Shown here: one piece after another, positions 26,018-35,600 of the stretch
Layout: every line of letters starts with the position of its first letter
Position numbering within the stretch: position 1 is the first letter of the stretch
Assembly (NCBI RefSeq): GCF_004124325.1
Contig: NZ_QBDT01000001.1
Location: 3,348,001-3,412,000, forward strand
Length of the DNA: 64,000 bases
Source: Streptomyces sp. L2
GTDB lineage: Bacteria; Actinomycetota; Actinomycetes; Streptomycetales; Streptomycetaceae
Direction of reading: 5' to 3'
Position numbers and translations under genes: made by a program
Notes under the pieces: model-generated
Database searches by the model: none
What the model saw: the letters and a program-made list of their open reading frames with translations, nothing else
Told to the model about the DNA's origin: nothing

Positions 26018-26722
26018 ATGGCAGACCAGACCCACGTCCTGTTCGTCGAGGACGACGACGTCATCCGCGAGGCCACCCAGCTCGCCCTGGAGCGGGACGG
26101 CTTCGCGGTCACCGCCATGCCCGACGGGCTGTCCGGTCTGGAGGCGTTCCGGGCGAACCGCCCCGACATCGCCCTGCTGGACGTGATGGTGCCCGGCCTG
26201 GACGGCGTCAGCCTGTGCCGCCGGATCCGGGACGAGTCGACCGTACCGGTGATCATGCTGTCCGCGCGCGCGGACTCCATCGACGTCGTGCTCGGCCTGG
26301 AGGCGGGCGCCGACGACTACGTGACCAAACCCTTCGACGGCGCCGTCCTGGTCGCCCGGATCCGCGCGGTGCTGCGCCGCTTCGGGCACGCGGGCGGAGC
26401 CGCGCAGACCGAGGAGTCCGACGCGGCGGTCACCGGCGGCACGCTGACCTTCGGCGACCTGGAGGTCGACACCGAGGGCATGGAGGTGCGCCGGGCGGGC
26501 CGGCCGGTGGCGCTCACGCCGACCGAGATGCGGCTGCTGCTGGAGTTCTCCTCGGCGCCGGGCACGGTGCTCTCCCGCGACAAGCTGCTGGAACGCGTGT
26601 GGGACTACGGCTGGGGCGGGGATACCCGGGTCGTCGACGTGCACGTGCAGCGGCTGCGGCAGAAGATCGGCCAGGACCGGATCGAGACGGTCCGCGGTTT
26701 CGGCTACAAGTTGAAGGCCTGA
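26018..26722 (+). CDS. cseB: Response regulator CseB
   Basis: CseB is an OmpR-family regulator that turns on the sigE promoter when phosphorylated by CseC. Residues 6-120 are the receiver domain: acidic pocket EDDD at 11-14, phosphoacceptor Asp55 in LLDVMVPG, and Lys in VTKPF. Residues 140-233 form the winged helix (LTPTEMRLLLEFSSAPGTVLSRDKLLERVW, DVHVQRLRQKIG, VRGFGYKL). The start at 26018 follows a 90-nt gap after cseA that is rich in short repeats such as GCGGTACAAC. It is followed by cseC with a 11-nt gap. Confidence 0.95.
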   Translation: MADQTHVLFVEDDDVIREATQLALERDGFAVTAMPDGLSGLEAFRANRPDIALLDVMVPGLDGVSLCRRIRDESTVPVIMLSARADSIDVVLGLEAGADDYVTKPFDGAVLVARIRAVLRRFGHAGGAAQTEESDAAVTGGTLTFGDLEVDTEGMEVRRAGRPVALTPTEMRLLLEFSSAPGTVLSRDKLLERVWDYGWGGDTRVVDVHVQRLRQKIGQDRIETVRGFGYKLKA

Positions 26723-26733
26723 GCGGGGCGGGG

Positions 26734-28083
26734 ATGCGGGGTCTCATTCGGCGCCCCGTGCGGCGCATGGAGCAGGCGGGTCTGCGCACCGGGCTCCGGT
26801 GGAAGCTCAGCGCGGCGATCGCGCTCGTCGCCGGGCTGGTGGCGATAGCGCTCAGCCTGGTGGTGCACAACGCCGCCCGGGTCTCCATGCTGGACAACGC
26901 GCGCGACCTCGCCGACCAGCGGGTGCAGATCGCGCAGCGCAACTACGAGCTGTCCGGGCGGCCCAACTTCCCCGCCATCAAGATCGACGACCCGGACCTG
27001 CCGGATCCGCTGCGCGCCAAGGCGCTGGAGGGCCGCCGGGCCAGCTTCGTCTCCGACCACCGCGGGGTCCCGGACATCTGGGCGGCCGTACCGGTCAAGG
27101 ACGGGCACGTGCTGTCCCTGCACAGCCACTTCCCCGACCGCAGCACCGACGTCATGAAGGACCTCGACCAGGCGCTGGTCATCGGCTCCATCGCGGTCGT
27201 GCTCGGCGGCAGCGCGCTGGGCGTGCTGATAGGAGGTCAGCTGTCGCGGCGGCTGCGCAAGGCGGCGGCCGCGGCGAACCAGGTCGCCAAGGGCGAGACC
27301 GACGTGCGCGTGCGGGAGGCCATCGGCGGGGTCGTACGGGACGAGACCGACGATCTCGCGCGCGCGGTGGACGCCATGGCGGACGCGCTGCGGCAGCGGC
27401 TGGACGCCGAGCGGCGGGTCACCGCCGACATCGCGCACGAGCTGCGCACCCCGGTGACCGGTCTGCTGACGGCGGCCGAGCTGCTGCCGCCCGGCCGGCC
27501 CACCGAGCTGGTCCTGGACCGCGCCCAGGCGATGCGCACCCTCGTGGAGGACGTGCTGGAGGTCGCCCGGCTCGACGGCGCGTCCGAGCGGGCCGAGCTG
27601 CAGGACATCGTGCTCGGCGAGTTCGTCACGCGGCGCGTGGCGGCCAAGGACCCGGCCGTCGCCGTACGGGTGGTGCACGAGTCGGAGGTGACGACCGACC
27701 CGCGCCGGCTGGAGCGCGTGCTGTTCAACCTGCTCGCCAACGCCGCCCGGCACGGCAGGCCGCCGATCGAGGTGACCGTCGAGGGCCGGGTCATCCGGGT
27801 CCGCGACCACGGCCCCGGCTTCCCCGAGGAACTCCTCGCCGACGGCCCGAGCCGCTTCCGCACGGGCAGCGCGGACCGCGCGGGCCAGGGCCACGGCTTG
27901 GGCCTGACCATCGCCGCTGGTCAGGCCCGTGTGCTGGGCGCCCGGCTGACCTTCCGCAACGTACGCCCCGCGGGCGCACCGGCGCACATCCCCGCCGAGG
28001 GCGCGGTGGCGGTCCTGTGGCTCCCGGAACACGCCCCCACCAGCACGGGGAGCTATCCGCTCCTGCCGGAACAGACGGTCTGA
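26734..28083 (+). CDS. cseC: Sensor histidine kinase CseC
   Basis: CseC senses envelope damage and phosphorylates CseB. The 449 residues have a first membrane helix near 25-47, an extracytoplasmic sensor of about 100 residues, a second helix near 150-170, a HAMP linker, the His phosphorylation box DIAHELRTPVTGLL with His235, and the ATPase domain with the N box (LFNLLANAARHGRPP), DHGPGFP and GQGHGLGLTIA. The ATG at 26734 is preceded by GGGGCGGGG. It closes the operon, and a run of GC hairpins follows the stop. Confidence 0.94.
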   Translation: MRGLIRRPVRRMEQAGLRTGLRWKLSAAIALVAGLVAIALSLVVHNAARVSMLDNARDLADQRVQIAQRNYELSGRPNFPAIKIDDPDLPDPLRAKALEGRRASFVSDHRGVPDIWAAVPVKDGHVLSLHSHFPDRSTDVMKDLDQALVIGSIAVVLGGSALGVLIGGQLSRRLRKAAAAANQVAKGETDVRVREAIGGVVRDETDDLARAVDAMADALRQRLDAERRVTADIAHELRTPVTGLLTAAELLPPGRPTELVLDRAQAMRTLVEDVLEVARLDGASERAELQDIVLGEFVTRRVAAKDPAVAVRVVHESEVTTDPRRLERVLFNLLANAARHGRPPIEVTVEGRVIRVRDHGPGFPEELLADGPSRFRTGSADRAGQGHGLGLTIAAGQARVLGARLTFRNVRPAGAPAHIPAEGAVAVLWLPEHAPTSTGSYPLLPEQTV

Positions 28084-28086
28084 ACG

Positions 28087-28183
28087 GCCCGGTCGCCGGG
28101 CTGGGCCGCCGGGTGGGGCCCCCGGGCCCGGTCGCCGGGCGGGGTCGCCGCGGCCGACCGGTCGCCGGGCCCGGTCGCCCGGC
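28087..28183. terminator. Cluster of short GC hairpins between cseC and the VOC gene
   Basis: The unit GCCCGG-TCG-CCGGGC occurs intact at 28087-28101 and 28126-28140, with variants near 28155-28183. Each makes a 6-bp stem with a 3-nt loop. The cluster lies between two converging genes, so it probably terminates transcription in both directions. Confidence 0.5.
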
Positions 28184-28187
28184 TCGG

Positions 28188-28631
28188 TCAGGACCAGGTC
28201 TTGTCCAGGTCCAGGTCGCCCTCGCGGCGCTGGGTGAAGGAGAACCAGTTGCCGGAGTCGTCGCGGAAGAGGGCCTCGGTGCCGTACGGGCGCTCCTGGG
28301 GCTCCTGGAGGAACTCCACCCCGCGGTCCTTGAGCTTCTTGTAGTCGCCGTGGATGTCGTCGGTGGCCAGCACACCGGCGCCGAGCGCGCCCTTGGCGAC
28401 GAGCTTCCGCATCATCTCGGCGGACTCCGCGTCCATCGCGGGCGGACCGGGCACCATGAGGGTCAGCTCGACGTCGGGCTGGCCGGGCGCGCCGACGGTG
28501 AGCCAGCGCATGCCGCCCTCCCCCATGGTCATGTCGGTCCGGACCTCCAGGCCGAGCTTCTCGGTGTAGAACTCCTTGGCCCGGTCCTGGTCGAGGACCC
28601 ATACGGTGGTGATGGCGAGCCCCTTGATCAT
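28188..28631 (-). CDS. VOC (glyoxalase/bleomycin-resistance) family protein
   Basis: The 147-residue protein has the paired beta-alpha-beta-beta-beta folds of the vicinal oxygen chelate superfamily: LAITTVWVLDQDRAKEFYTEKLGLEV in the first half and the second half ending in EALFRDDSGNWFSFTQR. Members are metal enzymes or antibiotic-binding proteins; no substrate can be named. The ATG overlaps the stop of the AraC-like regulator by 4 nt (28628-28631), so the pair is co-translated, and the regulator may control it. Confidence 0.9.
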   Translation of the reverse strand: MIKGLAITTVWVLDQDRAKEFYTEKLGLEVRTDMTMGEGGMRWLTVGAPGQPDVELTLMVPGPPAMDAESAEMMRKLVAKGALGAGVLATDDIHGDYKKLKDRGVEFLQEPQERPYGTEALFRDDSGNWFSFTQRREGDLDLDKTWS

Positions 28632-29158
28632 GGTTCTGTACCCCTGTCGGCGGTGTTCTTCGGTGACGTGGATTCCCGTTCCTCACCGTAGGCACGGCCG
28701 GTGCCGGGGCGCTTCTCGGATGTTGCGGTGCTGGAACTCTGCGGGGTCCGGAAGCCGCCGGCCCAGAGCATCGCGTAGCAGCCGGGTATGAGCGCGGCGC
28801 CGCGGCCCACATGCCGGGCTCGGTACTCGCTCGGGGTCATACCGGTGCGGTCCTTGAAGCGGGCGGAGAAGGTGCCGAGGCTGCTGAAGCCGACCAGCGC
28901 GCAGATCTCGGTCACGGTGAGGTCGGCGCAGCGCAGCATCTCCTGGGCGCGCTCGATCCGGCGGTGGGTCAGGTACTGGCCGGGGGTCTCGCCGTACACC
29001 TCCTTGAAGGCGCGCAGGAAGTGGTAGCGCGAGTACCCGGCGTGCGCGGCCACCGCGTCCAGGTCGAGCCCGGGATCGGCCCAATCCCGGTCCATGGCGT
29101 CCTTCGCCATCCGCAACTGCCGCAACTTGCCCATACGGCCGATGGTGACACGCACCAC
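28628..29158 (-). CDS. AraC family transcriptional regulator (DNA-binding domain only)
   Basis: The 176 residues hold two helix-turn-helix motifs of the AraC type: LDAVAAHAGYSRYHFLRAFKEVYGETPGQYLTHRRIERAQ and LTVTEICALVGFSSLGTFSARFKDRTGMTPSEYR. There is no separate ligand-binding domain, only a short tail of about 60 residues, so it resembles the SoxS/MarA style. Start is GTG at 29158; an ATG eight codons inside (MGKLRQLR) is an alternative. It forms a two-gene unit with the VOC gene. Confidence 0.9.
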   Translation of the reverse strand: MVRVTIGRMGKLRQLRMAKDAMDRDWADPGLDLDAVAAHAGYSRYHFLRAFKEVYGETPGQYLTHRRIERAQEMLRCADLTVTEICALVGFSSLGTFSARFKDRTGMTPSEYRARHVGRGAALIPGCYAMLWAGGFRTPQSSSTATSEKRPGTGRAYGEERESTSPKNTADRGTEP

Positions 29159-29214
29159 TGACAGCGGCCCGGCACGGCGAAGCCCCGGGGGCGCTGCCGG
29201 GTAGCGGGCACGGC

Positions 29215-29250
29215 GAAGCCCCCCGGGGCGGACACCTGCCGGGGGGCTTC
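29215..29250 (-). terminator. Hairpin terminator after the MFS exporter gene
   Basis: A perfect 12-bp stem, GAAGCCCCCCGG with its complement, encloses 12 nt. Just upstream on the plus strand the phrase CACGGCGAAGCCCC occurs once more (29173-29186), a partial duplication of the left arm. Confidence 0.75.
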
Positions 29251-29287
29251 GGTTCAGCGATACCGGCCGGAAGGGCCGGGACCCGTC

Positions 29288-30901
29288 TCAGACCGCGTCG
29301 ATGACGGGCGCCGGGGCCACCGCTTCCGCGCCGTCGGCGCCGTCGGCACCGTCATTCGAAGGCTTCTGCGGGCCGCTGCGCAGCGGCACCTCCTTGACGA
29401 AGAACGCGGCGATCAGGACCGGCACCGCGACCGCGGCGCCGAGCACGAACGCCGAGTGCGTGCCGGCGGAGACCGCGTGCTGGTAGGCGTCCCGCAGCAG
29501 CGGCGGCAGCTTGGCCAGGCTCTTGGCGTCCAGCGCGGCGGACTTCTCCGTCATGTGCTTGCCCATCTCACCGCCGCGCTCGGCCATGACGTGCTGCACG
29601 CGGTTGTTGAAGAGGGCGCCCATGATGGCGACGCCGAAGGAGGAGCCGAGCGTACGGAGCAGGGTGGTGGAGGAGGACGCCACACCCATGTCCTTCAGCT
29701 CCACGCTGTTCTGCGCCACCAGCATGGTGATCTGCATCAGGCAGCCCATGCCGAGGCCCAGGACGGCCATGTAGATGCCCGAGGTCAGCCGGGTGGTGCC
29801 GGTGTCCATGAGCGAGAGCAGGTACAGGCCGGCGATCATCAGGGCACCGCCGACGATCGGGAAGACCTTGTAGCGGCCGCTGTTGGTGGTGACCCGGCCG
29901 GCGATCATCGACGTCACAAGCATCGCGCCGAGCATCGGCAGGAGCAGCAGGCCGGAGTTGGTCGCGGAGGCGCCCTGCACGGACTGCTGGTAGAGCGGCA
30001 GGTAGAGGGTCGCGCCGAACATCACGAAGCCGGTGATGAAGCCGATGACCGACATCAGGGTGAAGTTGCGGCTGCGGAACATGTGCAGCGGGACCACCGG
30101 CTCGGCGGCCCTGGTCTGCCAGAACACGAACCCGACCAGCGTGGCGACGCCGATGCCGATCAGCTCCATGATGCGGGCGGACGTCCAGGCGTACTGCGTG
30201 CCGCCCCAGGTGGTGACCAGCACGATCGAGGTGATGCCGACGGTCAGCAGGGCGACGCCCAGGTAGTCGATGCGGGCCTTGGCGCGCTTCCTGGGCAGGT
30301 GCAGCACGGCGGTGACCAGCGCCAGGGCGACGACGCCCAGCGGCAGGTTGATGTAGAAGGACCAGCGCCAGCCCCAGTTGTCGGTGATGGTGCCGCCGAC
30401 GAGCGGGCCGCCGATCATCGCGAGCGCCATGACGCCGGCCATCATGCCGGTGTACTTGCCGCGCTCCCGCGGGGGTATCAGGTCGCCGATGATGGCCATG
30501 ACGCCGACCATCAGGCCGCCCGCGCCCAGACCCTGGATCGCGCGGAAGCCGATCAGCTGACCCATGTCCTGGGCCATGCCGCTCAGCGCCGATCCGATCA
30601 GGAAGATCACGATCGAGGTGAGGAACGCGCCCTTGCGGCCGTACATGTCGCCGACCTTGCCCCAGATCGGGGTGGAGGCCGCGGTGGCCAGGGTGTACCC
30701 GGTGACCACCCAGGACAGGTGTTCCAGGCCGCCCAGCTCACCGACGATCGTCGGCATCGCCGTACCCACGATCATGTTGTCCAGCATCGCGAGCATCATC
30801 GCGATCATGAGTGCGAGCAGGACCACCCGCACGCTCTTCGGCTGCTTCTCCGGCCGCTCCGGCGTGGCCGCCTCGGCCGGTGCCGTCTGTGTGTCCGCCA
30901 T
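29288..30901 (-). CDS. MFS drug exporter, DHA2 family (14 membrane segments)
   Basis: This 537-residue proton-coupled exporter resembles EmrB/QacA proteins. It has about 14 hydrophobic helices, the DHA2 motif LDNMIVGTAMPTIVGEL in the first helix, motif A GKVGDMYGRKGAF and the motif C region GPLVGGTITDNWGWRWSFYINLP. The C-terminal tail is Asp/Gly/Ala-rich. It is transcribed divergently from a TetR gene, and the shared control region carries a large inverted repeat over its promoter, so expression is probably induced by the exported drug. The ribosome-binding site is GGGAAG before the ATG at 30901. Confidence 0.95.
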   Translation of the reverse strand: MADTQTAPAEAATPERPEKQPKSVRVVLLALMIAMMLAMLDNMIVGTAMPTIVGELGGLEHLSWVVTGYTLATAASTPIWGKVGDMYGRKGAFLTSIVIFLIGSALSGMAQDMGQLIGFRAIQGLGAGGLMVGVMAIIGDLIPPRERGKYTGMMAGVMALAMIGGPLVGGTITDNWGWRWSFYINLPLGVVALALVTAVLHLPRKRAKARIDYLGVALLTVGITSIVLVTTWGGTQYAWTSARIMELIGIGVATLVGFVFWQTRAAEPVVPLHMFRSRNFTLMSVIGFITGFVMFGATLYLPLYQQSVQGASATNSGLLLLPMLGAMLVTSMIAGRVTTNSGRYKVFPIVGGALMIAGLYLLSLMDTGTTRLTSGIYMAVLGLGMGCLMQITMLVAQNSVELKDMGVASSSTTLLRTLGSSFGVAIMGALFNNRVQHVMAERGGEMGKHMTEKSAALDAKSLAKLPPLLRDAYQHAVSAGTHSAFVLGAAVAVPVLIAAFFVKEVPLRSGPQKPSNDGADGADGAEAVAPAPVIDAV

Positions 30902-30930
30902 CGTCTTCCCATTCCCCCTGGCGACCGGTA

Positions 30931-30998
30931 CTTACTTGCCGCCCGGCTAGTTCACTACACTGGAAGGTAGCCTTGCCACTAGCCGGGCGTCAAGTAAG
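30931..30998. promoter_or_regulatory. Divergent promoter/operator with long inverted repeat (MFS and TetR genes)
   Basis: Two 21-nt arms (30931-30951 and 30978-30998) match as an inverted repeat at 20 of 21 positions; the core is CGCCCGGCTAGT. They are 26 nt apart. On the minus strand TTGACG (30988-30993) and TACCTT (30964-30969), 18 nt apart, form a good promoter for the MFS gene; its -35 sits in the right arm. On the plus strand TTACTT with TACACT, 18 nt apart, could drive the TetR gene. The TetR protein probably binds both arms and shuts off both promoters. Confidence 0.75.
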
Positions 30999-31026
30999 TT
31001 TTTGCGGGAGCGCGAGGAGTACGAGG

Positions 31027-31626
31027 ATGGGCGTCACCATGGACGGCACCAAGCAGCAGCGCCGCGGCAACACCCGCCAGCGCATCCAGGACGTCGCGCT
31101 CGAACTCTTCGCCGAGCAGGGCTACGAGAAGACCTCACTGCGCGAGATCGCCGAGCGGCTCGACGTGACGAAGGCGGCCCTGTACTACCACTTCAAGACC
31201 AAGGAAGAGATCATCGTCAGCCTCTTCGAGGACCTGACGCAGCCGATCGAGGAACTGATCGAGTGGGGCCGCCGGCAGCCGCACACGCTGGAGACCAAGC
31301 AGGAGATCGTACGGCGCTACAGCCGGGCGCTCGCGGGCGCGGAACCCCTGTTCCGGTTCATGCAGGAGAACCAGGCGACGGTACGGGAACTGCGCATCGG
31401 CGACACCTTCAAGGACCGCATGCGCGGCCTGCGGGACATCATCATCGACCCGGAGGCGGAACTCACCGACCAGGTCCGCTGCATCAGCGCGCTGTTCACG
31501 CTGCACGCCGGCATGTTCGTGATGCAGGACCTGGAGGGCGACACGGAGAAGAAGCGGGCCGCGGTGCTCGAAGTCGCCGTGGACATGGTCACCCAGGCCC
31601 ACGAGGGCACCCGCAGGGCGGGGTGA
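31027..31626 (+). CDS. TetR family repressor of the adjacent MFS exporter
   Basis: The 199-residue protein has a TetR DNA-binding domain, NTRQRIQDVALELFAEQGYEKTSLREIAERLDVTKAALYYHFKTKEEI, and a helical ligand domain. The ATG at 31027 follows GAGGAG by 8 nt; an ATG four codons later is less well placed. Divergent orientation to the exporter and the inverted repeat between them fit the classic drug-sensing repressor arrangement. The ligand is unknown. Confidence 0.93.
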   Translation: MGVTMDGTKQQRRGNTRQRIQDVALELFAEQGYEKTSLREIAERLDVTKAALYYHFKTKEEIIVSLFEDLTQPIEELIEWGRRQPHTLETKQEIVRRYSRALAGAEPLFRFMQENQATVRELRIGDTFKDRMRGLRDIIIDPEAELTDQVRCISALFTLHAGMFVMQDLEGDTEKKRAAVLEVAVDMVTQAHEGTRRAG

Positions 31627-31660
31627 AATCGCCCTGAACGGGCCGCCGTTCATCTGACGG

Positions 31661-31708
31661 CCCGTCGTGGGTGGTCGCGCAGTTCCCCGTGCCCCTTCGG
31701 GGCACGAG
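31661..31708. repeat. Recurring intergenic repeat copy
   Basis: It has the modules CCCGTCGTGGGTGGTCGCGCAG and CCCCGTGCCCCTTCGGGGCACG in abbreviated form: GTGGTCGCGCAGTTCCCCG then a GTGCCCC-TTC-GGGGCAC hairpin (31690-31706). It ends 6 nt before the M23 stop codon region, between converging genes, and probably works as a bidirectional terminator. Confidence 0.65.
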
Positions 31709-31714
31709 TGCCCC

Positions 31715-32263
31715 TCAGACCTTGACGCCGTGCGCCTTCAGGAACACCACCGGGTTCACGGCGGAGCCGTAGTTCGGCGTCGTACGGATCTCGAAGTGCA
31801 GGTGCGGACCCGTCGTGTTGCCCGTGTTGCCGGACCGGGCTATGTGCTGGCCGGTCTTGACGACCTGGCCGACCTTGACGTCGATCCGGGACAGGTGGGC
31901 GTACTGCGAGTACAGGTGACCGCCGTGCTTGATGACGATCGCGTTGCCGTAGGCCGGGCCGTCGCCGCCGCCGTTGGGGCCGGCCTTGACGACGGTGCCA
32001 CCGTGCGCGGCGACGACGTTCGTGCCGATCGGCACAGCGAAGTCCTGGCCGCTGTGCTTGTGCATCCAGTGGCTGCCGCCCTGGTTGAAGGTGGCGGTCA
32101 GGGTGTAGTGCTGCACCGGGTCCACCCAGGACGCGGCGGACGGAGCGGCGCTCGCGACACCGGTCCCCAGCACGGCCGTGGCGCCGACTCCGGCGGCCAG
32201 GACGGCCACGCGGTTGCGGAGCGAGGACGTACGGGTGGAACGGGACGTGACGCGCTTGAACAT
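31715..32263 (-). CDS. Secreted M23 family metallopeptidase
   Basis: This is a zinc endopeptidase of the lysostaphin/LytM type that cuts peptide cross-links in peptidoglycan. The 182-residue precursor has a signal peptide (basic start, core VAVLAAGVGATAVLGTGVASA, cleavage after ASA). The zinc-site motifs are HSGQDF near residue 69 and HLHFEIR near the C terminus; a GAGGTC precedes the ATG at 32263. There is no extra wall-binding domain, so it is the short single-domain form. In Streptomyces such wall hydrolases are sometimes controlled by c-di-AMP riboswitches; I found no convincing one in the 5' region. Confidence 0.92.
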   Translation of the reverse strand: MFKRVTSRSTRTSSLRNRVAVLAAGVGATAVLGTGVASAAPSAASWVDPVQHYTLTATFNQGGSHWMHKHSGQDFAVPIGTNVVAAHGGTVVKAGPNGGGDGPAYGNAIVIKHGGHLYSQYAHLSRIDVKVGQVVKTGQHIARSGNTGNTTGPHLHFEIRTTPNYGSAVNPVVFLKAHGVKV

Positions 32264-32657
32264 GGAGACCTCATGGGCTCGGGGACGGGGATCCGCCCGG
32301 CGCGTCGGATGAGCGCCGCAGCGGCCCGTCTTTGGTAACCCGCCGCCCCGCATCGCCTCAAACAGCCGTTCTACGGCATCACGTAGTAGATGAGTGCAAA
32401 ACAACCCACTTCTTGACAGGTGCCCCGCACGCCCGCCAGCAGGGACGATGACGTCGACTTTCCGTTCGAGAGCCTTGAAACATACATACCAATTTGTCCG
32501 AGTTAAGGACGGATTCGTCGGCCACTATTCCGCCTAGTACGAGAGATATGTCCTGTGCGGCATGTCACCGGGACCCAAGATCCACGGACCCCGGAATGTG
32601 ACCGGCGCTACGCTGACCTGCGGTCATGCGGTCACGCGGCACGGGGGTGGACGGGAC
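32264..32657. other. 394-nt divergent intergenic region between the M23 and NACHT genes
   Basis: No gene is seen. The region should hold the promoters of both divergent genes. Around 32473-32512 there is an unusually AT-rich patch (CCTTGAAACATACATACC, then AATTTGTCCGAGTTAAGG), and a second near 32380-32415. TTGACA occurs at 32413-32418 on the plus strand without a matching -10. Such AT-rich patches are favoured targets of Lsr2, whose gene lies 13 kb away. Confidence 0.5.
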
Positions 32658-35600
32658 ATGGAACCGGCGGTGCTCGGCAAGCTGGCGTCGGGTCTGATCG
32701 GGCCGGCGGTGCGCAAGCTGTTCGTGGCGGAGGGACCCGGCGCGGCCCTGGTCGACCGGCCGGTCCGGGTATCCGGGCTGGTGTCCTTCCGGGGCGAGAA
32801 GCGCACCCTCACCCACCGCGACCTGGTCCGGCTCACCACCACGCTGGTGGACCGCGCCACGGGCGCGCCGGGCGAGGCCGCCCTGCCGCCGGACGAGCGG
32901 GACGCCGTCGTGCACGCCCTGGCCGACAGCCTGCACGCCCTCGGCGACCTGACCATGACCGACGTACAGGCCGTCGAGCTGGGACACGACGCCCTCGCCG
33001 CCGCACTGCGCGGCGCAGCCGGCGACCCGGCACGCGACCTGTCCCGGGACGCGGCCCTCTGCTACGGCCGCCTGCTGGCCACGGCCTGCCTGCACATCGT
33101 CAACTTCTTCAGCCAGCGCTCCTCCTTCGTGGCCCGCACCCTGGTCGAGCAGACCCGCAGGCAGCGCGAGCTGATCGCGAAGACGGACGAACTGATCGCC
33201 CGCACGCCCCGGCCCGGCGACGCCGACACCGCCTTCGAGCAGCGCCTCCTCCCCCACCTCGCCACCCGGCACGGCAAGCTCACCATCTACGGCATCGACC
33301 TCGCCGACTCCCCCGACCGCTGGCCCCTGGACGCGGCCTACCTCAGCCTCCAGGCCGTCGGCCCGGCCGGTGCGGACGACGGCCCCGCCCCCTGGCTCGG
33401 CGTCGTCCCCACCGCCCGGCCCGCCGAGCAGGCCCTCGCCGAGCACGACCGGGTGCTGCTGCGCGGGGTCGCCGGCTCCGGCAAGACCACGCTCGTGCAG
33501 TGGCTCGCGGTGACCGCGTCCCGGGGCGAGCGCGGCGATCTGATCCCGTTCGTCCTGCCGCTGCGCACCCTGGTCCGCCGCCCCGACGGGCTGCCCGCGC
33601 CGGACGCCTTCCTGGCCGCCGCCCGCGTCCCCTTCCACGCCAGCCAGCCCGCCGGCTGGGCCGACCGCGTGCTGACCGCCCGGCGCGCGATGCTCCTGGT
33701 GGACGGCCTGGACGAGATCCCCGAACGCGACCGCGAGCGCACCCGGCACTGGCTGCGCGAGCTGCTGGAGGCCTATCCCGGCAACCAGTGGCTGGTCACC
33801 TCCCGCCCGTCCGCCGTACGCGAGAACTGGCTGGCCACCGAGGGCTTCACCGAGCTGGCCCTCACCCCCATGGACCCGGACGAGGTGGCCGCCTTCGTCA
33901 CCCGCTGGCACACCGCCGCCCGCGCCGGGGCACCGGCCACCGAGCACGAGCGCCTCGACGGCTACGAGCGCACCCTCGCCGACGCCGTGCGCGCCAAACC
34001 GGACCTGGCCCGGCTCGCCACCAACCCGCTGATGTGCGGGCTGATCTGCGCCCTGCACCGGGACCGGCGCGGCTATCTCCCGCACGCCCGCCAGGAGTTG
34101 TACGACGCCGCGCTGGCGATGCTGCTGGTGCGCCGCGACGTCGAACGGGACATGTTCGCGGGCCGCGACGGCACGGACGGCGCCCCGCTCGGCGCGCTGC
34201 CACAGATCCAGCTGCTCCAGCGCCTCGCGTACTGGCTGATCCGCAACAACCAGGCGGAGCTGGACCGCGACCGCGCCGAACGCATCATCGCGGACCTGCT
34301 GCCCGCCCTGCCGGCGGCCGCCGCGTACGGCGGTGCCGGGGACGTCCTGGACCATCTGCTGCTGCGCAGCGGCCTGCTGCGCGAACCGGCTCCCGGCACC
34401 GTCGAGTTCGTCCACCGCACCTTCCAGGACTACCTGGGCGCCAAGGCGGCCGTAGAGGACGGCGACTTCGGACTGCTGGTGCGCGGGGCCGCCGACGAGC
34501 AGTGGGCGGACGTGATCCGGATGGCGGTCGCGCACGCCCGGCCCCGCGAACGCGCTGAACTTCTGGGCGAGTTGACCGAGTCGGCGGACCGGCTCACGGG
34601 CGCGGCAAGCACCCGCGTACGGCTGCTGGCGCTGGCCTGCCTGGAGCACGCCACCGAGCTGGACCCGGCCGTGCGGGCCGCCGTGGAGCGCGGCGCGGCC
34701 GCCCTGATCCCGCCGCGCACGACGGAGGAGGCGCGGGCGCTGGCAGCCGCCGGGCCGCTCACGCTGGAGCTGCTGCCCGGCCCGGAGGGGCTGAGCGAGG
34801 AGGAGGCCCGAGCGGTCGTCGTCACGGCGTCGCTGATCGGCACGCAGGCGGCGGTGCCGGTGCTGGCCCGGTTCCGGGACCATCCGGCGGTGCCCGTGCG
34901 GGCACAGCTCACCTGGACCTGGCACCGGTTCCCGACGGTGTCGTACGGCCATGAGGTCATCGCCCGGCTGCGGGAGGACGGCCTCTTCTTCAGCGCCCAG
35001 TCCGGCGAACAGGCCCGTTTTCTGCGCGACTTGGGCGGACGTGCGGCGCAGCAGTTCGTCGGCGACCTCGATCCGGGGGAGCTGGCGGCGAGCCTCGTGC
35101 CGGAGCGGGTGAGCGAGATCTACCTCCGCGACAACGAGCTGCTGCGGGACCTGACCGGCCTCGCCGCGCTGCCCCGGCTGGCCCATGTGGCGCTGGCCAA
35201 CTGCCCGTCGGTGACGGAGCTGGACCCGCTGGCCGGGCTCCCGGTGACCCATCTGTCCCTGAACTCGATGCCGGGCCTGGAGCGGCTTGGCGTGTTCGCC
35301 CCGCTGTCCGGCTCGGCGGACCTGACCAGTCTCGACGTGGGCATGCTGCTGCGGGGCGGCGGCCTGGACGAGGCCCTGCCCCGGGATGTGCCGCTGCGCT
35401 TCCTGCGCTTCACGAAGAACGCGCTGTGGTACACCGGGCTGCGCGGTCTTCACCGCTTCGGGACGCTGAGCCGGCTGAGCCTGGCCAACCTGATCTCGAC
35501 GCTGTCCCCCGAGGACTACGAGGAGATCGCCCGGCTGCCCCACCTGGAGGAGCTGCGGGTGATCTGGGACGTCGTCGGGTGGGCGGGGCCGCCGCTGCCC

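Noticed and set aside
32264..32400. ydaO-type c-di-AMP riboswitch before the M23 peptidase
   Set aside because: Such switches control wall hydrolases in Streptomyces, but the core motifs could not be aligned to this 5' region by eye.
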